The notes under the pieces were generated by a model. The model did no database searches. It saw only the letters and a program-made list of their open reading frames with translations, and had not been told where the DNA came from. The translations under genes were made by a program, and so were the position numbers. Below, piece by piece: positions 32,588 through 43,300 of a stretch of DNA of 64,000 nt; the stretch's first letter is position 1; each line of letters starts with the position of its first letter. Source of the stretch: Eriocheir sinensis (lineage: Eukaryota > Arthropoda > Malacostraca > Decapoda > Varunidae); contig NC_066517.1 of assembly GCF_024679095.1 (NCBI RefSeq), positions 22,910,040 to 22,974,039 on the forward strand, read 5' to 3'.

Positions 32588-33160
32588 GATGGTCATATTT
32601 TATCTCCTTTCTTTTTCCTTATATCCCTCCTCTCTCTTCAAGTCTTCCCTCCCTCACTCCTCCATCTCTCCTCTCTTTCCTCCCCTGACTTGCATTTCCT
32701 CCCCTCTTCTTCCCTTCTCTATTCTCTATTCTCCATCTCTCCTCTCTTTCCTCCCCTTCCCTCCTCTGACTTGCATTTCCTCCCCTCTTCTTCCCTTCTC
32801 TATTCTCTATTCTCCATCTCTCCTCTCTTTCCTCCCCTTCCCTCCTCTGACTTGCATTTCCTCCCCTCTTCTTCCCTTCTCTATTCTCTCTTCTTGTCTT
32901 CCCTCCCTCACTCCTCCATCTCTCCTCTCTTTCCTCCCCTTCCCTCCTCTGACTTGCATTTCCTCCCCTCTCTCCCCCTTCCTTTCCCTCCCTCTCTTGG
33001 TAACTTCTCCCTTATCTTACCTCCCCCTTCCTTCCTCTGACTCTTCCTCCCCTCTCTCTCTCTCCTCCCCTTCTCTCTCTCTCTCTCTTGGTAATCAATA
33101 TACAAGCAGTCACCTGGAAACACACCTGCACACATTGTAAATAAACAGACTAACACCTGC
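32353..33160. other. Region upstream of ARSA: putative promoter, (TTA)n and pyrimidine-rich tandem repeat
   Basis: The sequence just before the ATG (32353-32520) is a candidate promoter and 5' UTR but shows no TATA box I would defend. (TTA)n lies at about 32545-32587. About four units of an 81-bp C/T-rich repeat (CTCTGACTTGCATTTCCTCC) fill 32640-32970, followed by (TC)n. Confidence 0.6.
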
Positions 33161-33269
33161 AATTGGGGTCTCGTGAAGCCGTCGAAGGAGTCAGTCCAAT
33201 GTTGAAGTTAGTCAGGCAAAGTTAAAAATGATACCTCTAGTTTTGGGGGATTCAGGGTCACAGTTTTAC

Positions 33270-33725
33270 ATATTTCAGCGCCCAAGAATACACACATTTA
33301 ACAAGGCTTTCATAGGAGTTGTGGGCATTGTCAGGGGTAGTTTTATGACCCTGGTGGTGGTGTGACCCTTCCTCTGCACCGTGAATGTAAAGAAACACCT
33401 ATAAGAATGTGTTTAACCTCTTTTATGGCACATAGAAGTCAGTGATGTGAGAGCTGGAAGTGTCTAAGAAAATCAACATTAATTTCTTTACCCAACGCAA
33501 ACACCAACACAAGAATTAAACCAAGCATACACACATTTAACAAGGCTTTCATAGGAGTCGTGGGCACTGTCAGGGGTAGTTTTATGACCCTGGTGGTAGC
33601 GTGACCCTTCCTCTGCACCATGAATGTAAAGAAACCCTTGTGAGGACTTGTTTAACCTCTTCTTTTAGCGATTAGAAGTCAGTGACGTGAGAGCTGGAAG
33701 CGTCGAAGAATACAGGCACTATTTT
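33270..33725. repeat. Two diverged family D copies in tandem
   Basis: Each contains ACACATTTAACAAGGCTTTC, then GTGACCCTTCCTCTGCACC and GTCAGTGATGTGAGAGCTGG or a variant. Termini are not clean. Confidence 0.65.
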
Positions 33726-33755
33726 CATGCCCCAACGTTGACATAAAAAAAAGAA

Positions 33756-33944
33756 TAGTCATCCTTCAAATAGTACGGTTTCCAATAGTTCGTTTTTGGT
33801 TTTATGTGGAGATTCTAAGATGTTTAAGGATTTTTAAATACCCCAACGAGCAGAAAATTTTAAAATCCTAAAAGATCTTCCATGACAATCCATATAAAAC
33901 CGAAACCTAACTATTGGAAACCGTACTATTTGAGGGACGACTAT
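33756..33944. mobile_element. Tigger/pogo-like MITE with 36-bp inverted repeats
   Basis: The left arm TAGTCATCCTTCAAATAGTA extends through GGTTTCCAATAGTT and is complemented at the right end with about two mismatches. A TA dinucleotide lies at each edge. The consensus CAGTYGTCCCTCAAATAGTA resembles Tigger termini. Confidence 0.75.
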
Positions 33945-34199
33945 TAAATCAAACTCCAAATTCAACCAAGTTATCACAAGAGACCTACTATGAGGGTCAG
34001 GAATAGGGCAGAACAAGGAGGCATCACCACCCTATACCAAGTTGTAATAAACAGACCATCAAGCAGAACCATCTCACCTTCCACCCTCAAAACGCAAGTG
34101 GGAACAAAGCATGAGGGCACAGACTTATTTGCCTGTGCTTTCTGTGGGAAGGGAATTGGAGAGCCAGGTGGTTTTGAGAGGTCCTGGCAAGGGGTAGGG

Positions 34200-34440
34200 A
34201 GGGATATGTAGGGATGGGGGGTGAGGGGGGGCAGGAGGAATGAAGAGGAACTGGGAGGGGAGTAAGGGAGAGGAGTGAGGAGGGGAAGGGAGGGGTAAGG
34301 GAGAGGAGTGAGGAAGGGCAGGGAGTAGTAAGAGAGGACTGAGGAGAGGCAGGGAGGGGTAAGGGAGAGGGAGGAGGAGGGGAAGGGAGAGTAAGGGAGA
34401 GGACTGAGGAGGGGAAGGGAGGCATAAGGAAGAGGGCAGG
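34200..34440. repeat. G-rich minisatellite
   Basis: Irregular units of GGAGAGGAGTGAGGAGGGGA and AGGGAGGGGTAAG, strongly purine-strand biased. Confidence 0.85.
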
Positions 34441-35215
34441 GATGCTTATCAGGGTACCCTTATCATTGGAGGCAGGCAGCTTCTCCTCCGGCCCAGCTGT
34501 TGTCAATATGTACACACCATCCAAATCAGTATTCACAGCAAGGAAACCACTCTGGAAAATCGGGTTCAAGTAGAAAAACAACCCAAAATGATGCTTGAAT
34601 ATTAGACTTCAATTAGATATTCATTTTCCGACACGTTAACCAAATTTTCCCAAGTCAAGTTCCCTCCCTGATATGAACTCTGAAGGTCATGGTAAACACA
34701 CCTGCTGGCAATCGTCGCATCTCAACACACACGCTGAAGTGAAGGTCGGGTGAAGGTCACACCTCACCCGATGAACTTGTAAATAATATCCAGGTCATAA
34801 AAACTGATTTACTAAGAATGAGACTCTACAGAGTATTCAAGTTATATTTCAAGTAATTTATGCTAAACTTCTGTGGTTGCAAAACTCCATAATTTGAAAA
34901 CTGCCTCTGGAAAATATGTGCATCTAAGGACAGTCTGTACAGCTTTTGCTCATTATGCTCCTTTGAGTTAACGCTACACTGGAAAGGTGAATAACCGGCT
35001 ACTTCTTGAACATAGAAAATATTCTCTTCTACACGAGGAAGAAAACTAAGGTGCCATATTATACACATTCAGTCCAACGCTGTACAAGATCTATAAACCA
35101 GGATTTCAGTGTAGATTCTCCTCCTGCAATTTCCGTTTAAGTGAAAAAATCTTCATAAATAATATATACACAATAAGTAGTAGTTAGACACCTGCATAAC
35201 CTGTGACATGAAGTA

Positions 35216-35320
35216 TAGGGCCGTGTTACGAGTCGAAGCCGAGAAGTTTCGAGTCCCTACAGAGACATTCATCCCGAACTCTGTAGGGACCCAAAACTTC
35301 TCGGACTTGTAATACGGCCC
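35216..35320. mobile_element. 105-bp near-palindromic element with a perfect 8-bp target duplication
   Basis: ATGAAGTA at 35208-35215 and again at 35321-35328. The element begins TAGGGCCGTGTTACGAGTC and ends with the complement of GGGCCGTATTACAAGTC, and most of it folds as one hairpin through ACTCTGTAGGGACC. The 8-bp duplication suggests hAT or a P-like transposase. The family is inferred. Confidence 0.85.
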
Positions 35321-35404
35321 ATGAAGTAGTGTTTTGTGACTGTTGAGGCTGTCCAGGCCGAGACCCGCTAGAGGGAAGGAGAACCACTTCCTGGGAACCG
35401 AAGC

Positions 35405-35706
35405 CTTGACCGCAAAATGTGAATCAAAAATCCCTTTCACTATGATTAAAAGAAGTTGACCGCAAAATGTGAATCAAAAATCCCTTTCACTATGATTAAA
35501 AGAAGTTGACTGCAAAATGTGAATCAAAAATCCCTTTCACTATGATTAAAAGAAGTTGACTGCAAAATGTGAATCAAAAATCCCTTTCACTATGATTAAA
35601 AGAAGTTGACTGCAAAATGTGAATCAAAAATCCCTTTCACTATGATTAAAAGAAGTTGACTGCAAAATGTGAATCAAATATCCCTTTCACTATGATTAAA
35701 AGAAGT
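35405..35706. repeat. 50-bp tandem repeat, 6 copies
   Basis: CGCAAAATGT or TGCAAAATGT occurs at 35411, 35461, 35511, 35561, 35611 and 35661. Units are nearly identical. Confidence 0.96.
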
Positions 35707-35907
35707 ATCAGGTAAAAATACTTGTCACAACAGATAATAGAAGCCTTGATACACTGATTGAGCTTTTCCCAAGAACGCCATTAGAAATTCTTACACAAAA
35801 AAGGAAGATTAGTTCTGTGATAACACAAACTTTAAAATCTCCACAGAATTATATAAAACAGTTCACCAATAGAAATTACAGCTTCAGAAGAATTTAGAGC
35901 CATTTCC

Positions 35908-36198
35908 TTAACCCAGTAGCAGCGACAGGCAAAATTTGTGGCTTTACCGTGTACCAGTGACGGGCCAAATTTGTGGCTTTACCGAATACCAGTGACGGGC
36001 CAAATTTGTGGCTTTACCGCGTACCAGTGACAGGCCAAATTTTTGCCTTGACATGAACGCCAAAAATAGAGGATGCATAAACTGATCACAAATGCATTGA
36101 CATGTATTATAAAATGATTTGTGTGAGTGATAATTTTTTCTCATTAATTCGCTTAGATGGGCCTTTAAGAAACATGATCCCCGCAGCTACCGGGTTAA
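35908..36198. mobile_element. Family A TTAA-type element, about 3 internal units
   Basis: TTAA at 35908-35911 and 36195-36198. Ends are TTAACCCAGTAGCAGCG and the complement of TTAACCCGGTAGCTGCG. The 35-bp unit (GGGCCAAATTTGTGGCTTTA) repeats at the left. Confidence 0.88.
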
Positions 36199-37700
36199 AA
36201 TCAAGAAATATTGTGATTTGATATAATTCCTCCATCACGAGTGTTTCCGCTGGACCCTTCACAACATAACTATTACATAAAGCCTGTAGCCTCCATAGCC
36301 GCGAAGGCCTGACGAAAAGTGGTCAAGACATACCACATTACAATATATATAAACATCTCTATGAAAATAAACACCATTACTAAACATAAACGTGTATAGA
36401 CTATGAGATATACAGGAAAACCTCACTATTCACAGTTTTGACGCATGTTTACGACTTGACCTGACCGGTTCTCTGACGATGACATTTGTAATCTCTCAAA
36501 CTTTAACCTTTCCACAGACAGGCACTTTCAATTACAGGAATGCCACTCACAAGGAGACTTCTAAATGCATGGGTTATTTTACCTCCCTCCTCTAACAATG
36601 CTGCTAAAGGGATCACACACCAGCCTCTCCAATATACTTTTTATAACTCGTCAATAGGTTCAAATGCTCCAGTTTGCTATGTAAGAGTTCTTAGATGAAA
36701 AATAATTAACTAATGAGTCCGTTCCGTGCCCAAAACTGATCTTATTTGTCTCAGTTTTGCTCAGTTTTTTTATCTCTAAATACCTGATATGGGGTCATGA
36801 ATGTTCAATGTTGTTTTTTATGTGAAAGTGAAATAAATGTCTGTTTTACCCCACAAGTAATAACAAACAAATAAGTAAGTTCCGTGCCCAAAACCAATCT
36901 TATTTGCCTCAGTTTAGCTCAGTTTTTGATCTCTCGACGCCTGATATGGAGTCACGAACATTACGTAATTTTTTAAGTAGACGTGAACAACGCAAACTCA
37001 AGAACCCATTTTTTACCACTTAGCTTAAGAGTGAAAAGCTAAGCGACGTTTTACAGCGAACCTTCTTTTTTTTACAGGAATGGAAACAGCTCGAGGGCAC
37101 AAAAAAAGCATAGAATAAAAAAATCCCACTAAACGCTGCTCCTAAAAACAATCAAATTTAACCACCGCGAATACTGAGGTTTGCATGTACTTGAGCTTGA
37201 GGTCCCAGACTGTCACCCACAAGCACAGTACAGCCCCTTCCTTAACCATTACTATATGCACTCCCCTCTATCTCTCTCTCTCTCTCTCCCTCCTTTAACA
37301 ACACTGCTAAAGGGATCACACACCAGCCTCTCCAATATACATTTTCATACCTCATCATTAGGTTCAAATGCTCCAGTTAGCTATACAAGAGTTCTCAGAC
37401 GAGCCTTGACATTCATCATATCGTCACCTTCGTAAACAAACCGCTAAAGTCGTTATTTTATACTTTTCAGGAAATTGGAAAAGAACCGTCGTCATCTCAT
37501 TTGGCTTAAGGTTTAGGCAGAAATGAAAAGGCCGATTCTAGAACACTCGAGCCTTGAATGATGAAGGCAACTATACAAATATGGGCGTCACTTGTTGAAA
37601 AATTGATGTACCAGGTAGACAAAAACCTGGAAACCACTGAAAAATGACTTAGGCGATTACTTTATGAGGGTGACGATACATATTGACAGCTTTAAACAGA
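36199..37700. other. Intergenic sequence with two long direct duplications
   Basis: No gene recognised. CCGTGCCCAAAACTGATCTT and its downstream sequence (36723-36810) recur diverged at about 36882-36965. GCTGCTAAAGGGATCACACA (about 36600) recurs near 37300. A short dispersed repeat copy lies at 37066-37146. Confidence 0.5.
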
Positions 37701-38453
37701 CAGGACCGTATATTCTTAAGCACTTCGTCGCCCAAGTTCACATATTTGACAAGGCTTTCGTAAGAGTTCGGGGCATTTCCAGGGCAAGTTCTGTGACCCT
37801 GGTGGTAGTTTGACCGTTCCTCTGTGCCAAGAACCTAAAGAAAGACTTGCTAGAACCCAATTAATCTCCTTTTACACACAGGACCATATTTTTAAACATT
37901 TCGTCGCCCAAGTTCACATATTTGACAAGGCTTTCGTATGAGTTCGGGGCATTTCCAGGGCAAGTTTTGTGACCCTGGTGGTAGCTTGACCGTTCCTCTG
38001 TGCCAAGAACCTAAAGAAAGACTTGCTAGAACCCAATCAATCTCCTTTTACACACAGGACCGTATTTTTAATAATTTCGTCGCCCAAGTTCACATATTTG
38101 ACAAGGCTTTCGTATGAGTTCGGGGCATTTCCAGGGCAAGTTTTGTGACCCTGGTGGTAGTTTGACCATTCCTCTGTGCCAAGAACCTAAAGAAAGACTT
38201 GCTAGAACCCAATTAATCTCCTTTTACACACAGGACCGTATTTTTAAACATTTCGTCGCCCAAGTTCACATATTTGACAAGGCTTTCGTATGAGTTCGGG
38301 GCATTTCCAGGGCAAGTTTTGTGACCCTGGTGGTAGTTTGACCATTCCTCTGTGCCAAGAACCTAAACAAGGACTCATTAGAACCCGATTAATCTCCTTC
38401 TTGACCTTTGAAAACAGTTGATATGAGAGGCGGAAGTGTCTTACAATACAGAC
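37701..38453. repeat. Family D element amplified as a 177-bp tandem array, 4 copies
   Basis: CAGGACC followed by a T-rich stretch occurs at 37701, 37878, 38055 and 38231 (177, 177 and 176 bp apart). Internal sequence is that of the 221-bp MITE family. The final unit runs on to a family-like right end (GTCTTACAATACAGACC). Confidence 0.88.
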
Positions 38454-38792
38454 CACAAACTGATGATATTCTTGGTAACAAAGGAAGCCAAAATATATTA
38501 AATGCAACAATCTATACACACTGTACACATATAATATAAAACTAAAACTCATGGTACTTATTAAAGGCTATATAAATGCGGATATTAAAGGTTAGAAATG
38601 TGAAAAAAATAGTTCTATCTGCGGACCACTGGATGAGCAGGTATATGGGAGCAGGAATCCACGAGACAAAGAGCTCCCACTGCCATTATGTCCAGGGCAG
38701 TGCAGGCGTTCCTACACTGTGGCGGGATGCAGAGAAGAATGAGCACCTGAGAGAGAGATAACCTGAAGATGACGACTCGTAACCCCTCGAGC

Positions 38793-39370
38793 CAGTGTTG
38801 CCAGATCACTATACTCCGAGCATCGTATTTTTCAGTTTCTGGCCCCAAAACTGTAATAATGCGATAAGGTAGCTAGGCAAGGATAAGGAGGTTAGAGGGG
38901 GAAGGTAGGGACAGGTACGAGGGTGAAGTAGCTACTGTATAACGTAAAGATCAAGACGTTAGTAGGGATAAGATAGGAGGTGTAAAAAAATAAACACATC
39001 AGTAATTAACCCCCACAACTAATGAGAAAAACTAAACACATCAGTAATTAACCCCCACAACTAATGAGAAAAACTAAACACATCAGAAATTAACCCCCAC
39101 AACTAATGAGAAAAACTAAACACATCCGAAATTAGCCACAACTAATACAAAAAATAAACACATCAGAAATTAACCCCCACAACTAATGAGAAAAACTAAA
39201 CACATCAGAAATTAACCCCCACAACTAATGCAAAAAAATGGAAACACATCAGTAATTAACCATTTCAGCGGTAACTATTAATGAAGCTAGCTCTTGGGGC
39301 GAAGGAGACAGTTTTTGGGGTCGGAAATCGGAAAATGTAATAGGCTGAGGACGACAATCTGGCAACACTG
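38793..39370. mobile_element. Family E element with internal 42-bp tandem repeat
   Basis: CAGTGTTGCCAGATC at 38793 is complemented by GACAATCTGGCAACACTG ending at 39370. Between 38990 and 39250 an ACATCAGTAATTAACCCCCA unit repeats about 6 times. Confidence 0.85.
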
Positions 39371-40360
39371 CCCTCCACCCTCCAGCCTCAGACTAGCTAC
39401 GTTCTCTCCAGTTTCCGTTTTTGGCAAGCTGGGTTTTTCTCGCACACAACTCCTTTGACAGTTCCTCATCCTGCTTGTGACGCTCCTGATGACTGACTGC
39501 TGCTCACTAACTGTCCATGGCACATTAATGAGTGGATAGGATTCATGCACTATTACTCCTATCGTTTTATATCTCTTTTGGGGACTCTACTTTATGTACA
39601 GGTAACACGGGATAGCAGCCAATGGGAATTAAGTTTATACACACACTACCAAGGCAGCACTACAGGACACTCCACACGTGCCTTCCACCACCACCAGTCT
39701 GTGTTCTCCGGGGTACAGAGGCGGGAAGCACCGCAGCCGTCTGTAACGCTCCCTTCACAACATGCCAGGAGGTACAGGCCTGGCCAGGGCAGTCCCTCCT
39801 CCCAGTGGGGATGTGGCAGAGCACCGTCTATTGTTGTGCGTCTGGGAGCCACCTCAGGGCCCCCACCCCCCAGCAGAGAATGCTAAGCATGGTGCCAAGC
39901 CTCCCTTCCCCAACCCAGAGAGCTCCGGGCATCCTTGAGTTGTCCTCCAAACTATGGCTCTGCCTGCTATGGCCACAGCACCACGGGACAAACACACACA
40001 ACACAGCTGCTCTCAACAGTGCTTGGTTACACTAGAGCCAATAAAATTATTCTAACAGTCTCACTCTGTTCTACTCAACGCACAGTTACTCTATCCACAA
40101 TCACAAATTCACTCACCAAAGTTCTCTACATGAAACTGCCACTTCGTTTTAACATTAAATGTGATAATAAGATAATTGTAATATAAATCATGAATAACCA
40201 ACAGAACTGACAAAGTTAACATTCTGCTGAAGCTTGCTTTGCAGAGGAAGATTGGTTCCACCAGTGACTGGTGTCCTTACAGCTATAATACACCCAATGG
40301 TATAACCATTGTATAGGCTACAGAGACCATCTCTAGCGGGAGAGACAAAGCCACGGGCCA
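39371..40360 (-). other. Downstream region of the BTB gene, possible 3' UTR
   Basis: Moderate GC and no recognisable protein on either strand. No AATAAA was found on the minus strand close to the stop, so the 3' end is undefined. Confidence 0.35.
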
Positions 40361-43300
40361 CTACTTTTCCGAGCTCTCTGGGGTGGGGCCGTAGAATATG
40401 AGCTCCGGGATCTGGCCGCCCTGGACCCCCGTGCCGTTGGTGCTCTCTGAGGAGCAGTGAAACATGAAGGTGAGCGCCCCCATGTTCACCTCACTCATGC
40501 CCTCCTGCCCAAAGTAGGAGAGCTCTGCCCCGTCCAGGATGGCGGAGGCGGTGTAGTAGACATCACGCTCCACCTGCACTGGGTGGGTGAAGTACACGTG
40601 GAAGGTGTTGGATGAACCGTCAGAGAAGAACTTGGTGGTGCTCTCGGCCAGGACCTGTGTGGGGGAGGGGAACAGAAAGACATGACACCACCACTTCCTT
40701 GGCCACTACAAGCAGGAAAACAAACAGAGGGGTGAGCAAAACAGGGGAAAAGTATAACATGACATCATCACTCAAGAAAACTACACGAATAAATCAGAAC
40801 CCATTACTGCAACCCTCCAACAGATCCCTTCCCTCCCAGCCCCCAACAGTCCCACACACACACAGACTCACCTCGCCGTACTTCTTCAGCTCGATGCGTA
40901 CGTTGTAGTCGGCCGCCCCGCTGGATGACCCATACAGGCCATAACCAACGATGAATATCCTCTTGTCCACCATGAAGTTGATGGAGTCCACGCGGCCTCG
41001 GTACCGCCACTGGTTGCTTCGGTACGCTGACGACTGAAACCTACCAAACGTTGTGACGCAGGCGCAGGACGGGACATTGTCATTATTATTGTTTGTTTTT
41101 GTTTGTGTGTTAGTTAGTCCATGCCTCAACACTCTCAATACATCCTTAGTGGTTAGTTTTATTTATTTTCATTTGTTTATAACTTTATATATGATTCTGC
41201 TGACACAATTCAAGCTTTGGCAGTTTTATGTAAGTTAATCAAATGATGCCCTGGAAATATGTTTACTGTTATGAATCCTTAACCCGGTAGCAGCGAAGGG
41301 CCAAATTTGTGGCTTTACCATGTAGCAGCGACGGGCCAAATTTGTGCCATGATATAGACCCCCCAAAATAGATGATACATAATCTGATCACAAATACTTT
41401 GATATATATTATGAAATGGTTTGTGTGAGGGGTGATTTTTTCTCATTTTTCTCGCTTAGAGGGACCCATGGGCGTCCGCAGAAAAAAATGCAGGGGGGGG
41501 CAATGTTGTCCTGACTCCTGAGATTGCTGTCCTGGGGGAGGGGTCTGAGGGGAGGGGGTGTCCCCCTCCCTGTTGGAAAAAATTTTGCTCCCAGGAAAGA
41601 GCTTAGATGCAAAATGGTGGCACTTTTTCATCTGACAGAGTAGCTCAGTTACATTTTCTCCGGTAGAGAAAATTGAAGAAAAACAAATATTTCGGAAATT
41701 TTTTCAATTTTTTTATTTTCCAGGGGGGGGCAAATGCCCCCCCTTGCCCCCCCCTGCGGACGCCCATGGAGGGACCATTAAGAAACGTGATCCCCGCTGC
41801 TACCAGGTTAAATTATTGAGATATCTATTGTTCTCACTGGTTGATTTCAAGATGATAAGTCCCTTGAGGAAATATTAAGAGGTTCTAAGAATACATGCAA
41901 CTTAAAATGCTCATGAAAACGTCCTTTGTAAAACTTAAAAACACACATACACACACAAAAAATTCTTTTCTTATAGAGATGTTCAGAAAATTTGGACTCC
42001 TATGTTTCTTGGGCAATTCCTTCCCTCTTTTAGTTTATGAAATCAAGAGTTCACTATATATGTATCTATCTACCTATCTATCTATTTATCTCTGTCAATC
42101 AATCAATCAATCAGTCTATCTCTATCTGTCAATCAATCAATCTATTTATCTCTATCTGTCAATTAATCAATCTATCTATTTATTTCTATCAATTAATCAA
42201 TCTATCTATATCAATCAATCAATCTATCAATCAATCAATGAATTAATCTATCTATCTATCTATATACCTTTCCATATAGGTATTTATCCAAGAACATTTC
42301 CCCCTTAACTATCCAAGAACATCCCCCCCTTAACTCCTCTCTAAGCTTGCACCCCCACTATAACATACACCAGAGTCACCCCACCAACCTGTGGCAGATC
42401 TGCTTCTTGAGGCCTTGGCGGGGCTTGATGGGGTAGGCGACGGAGGGCTTGTTGCGGGCCGTGAAGTGGAGAAAAAGATCCGTCGTCTCCTGCAGGGTGA
42501 GGATGCCGGACTGTGCGGCCCCGTTGGCAAACTCGGCCAGCTCCATGCAGGGGATGCGGATCAGGTTCATGGCTTGCCCCAACACCTGAGACAACGGGCG
42601 GGCAAGATTAGAATACCTGACAGCCACTAATGCTACTCCAGTATTTGCAAGTTAGGAGGTTTTTATCCATTTTCACAGTTTCTCTTCTCATCGGATAGGT
42701 AGACATTGTATTGAAAGGAGGATAAACTAAACAAACACTTGCACGCCTACCTCCCTCTTGTTCTCAGGGGTCGTTTCCAGCTCCTGCCGCCCACACTCAG
42801 CCTCAGCCCAGTTGAGAGCAGCGTCGAAGAGCACAATCTCCCTGCAGTTGAGGGTCTCCCGGGACAGCACGCTCGTTAGGGTCGGAAAGTCAATGTCAAC
42901 AAACCCGTCGGACTGTAGTGCCATCTCGGCCTGATGAAGGAAAGGAAGGAGAGAAGGAATGAAGAAGTAAATACAGAAACCGAATCTTAAGGGAGCTTTA
43001 ATTAGTAACACTATTAACCCGGTAGCTGCGGGGATCATGTTTCTTAAAGGCGAGAAAAATGAGAAAAAATCATCACTCACGCAAACCATTGCATAATATA
43101 TATCAACGCATTTGTGATCAGTTTATGCATCATTTATTTTGGGGGGTTTATATCATGGTAAAAATTTGGCCCGTCACTGCTACACGGTAAAGCCACAAAT
43201 TTGGGCCGTCACTGCTACACGGTAAAGCCACAAATTTGCCCCGTCACTGCTACACGGTAAAGCCATAAATTTGGGCCATCACTGCTACACGGTAAAGCCA

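Noticed and set aside
32586..33140. Ser/Pro/Leu-rich 184-codon open frame upstream of ARSA
   Set aside because: Translation of a C/T-rich 81-bp minisatellite.
39545..40035. Two overlapping open frames of 113 and 137 codons downstream of the BTB gene
   Set aside because: No recognisable domain, composition like 3' UTR, no splice or start context.
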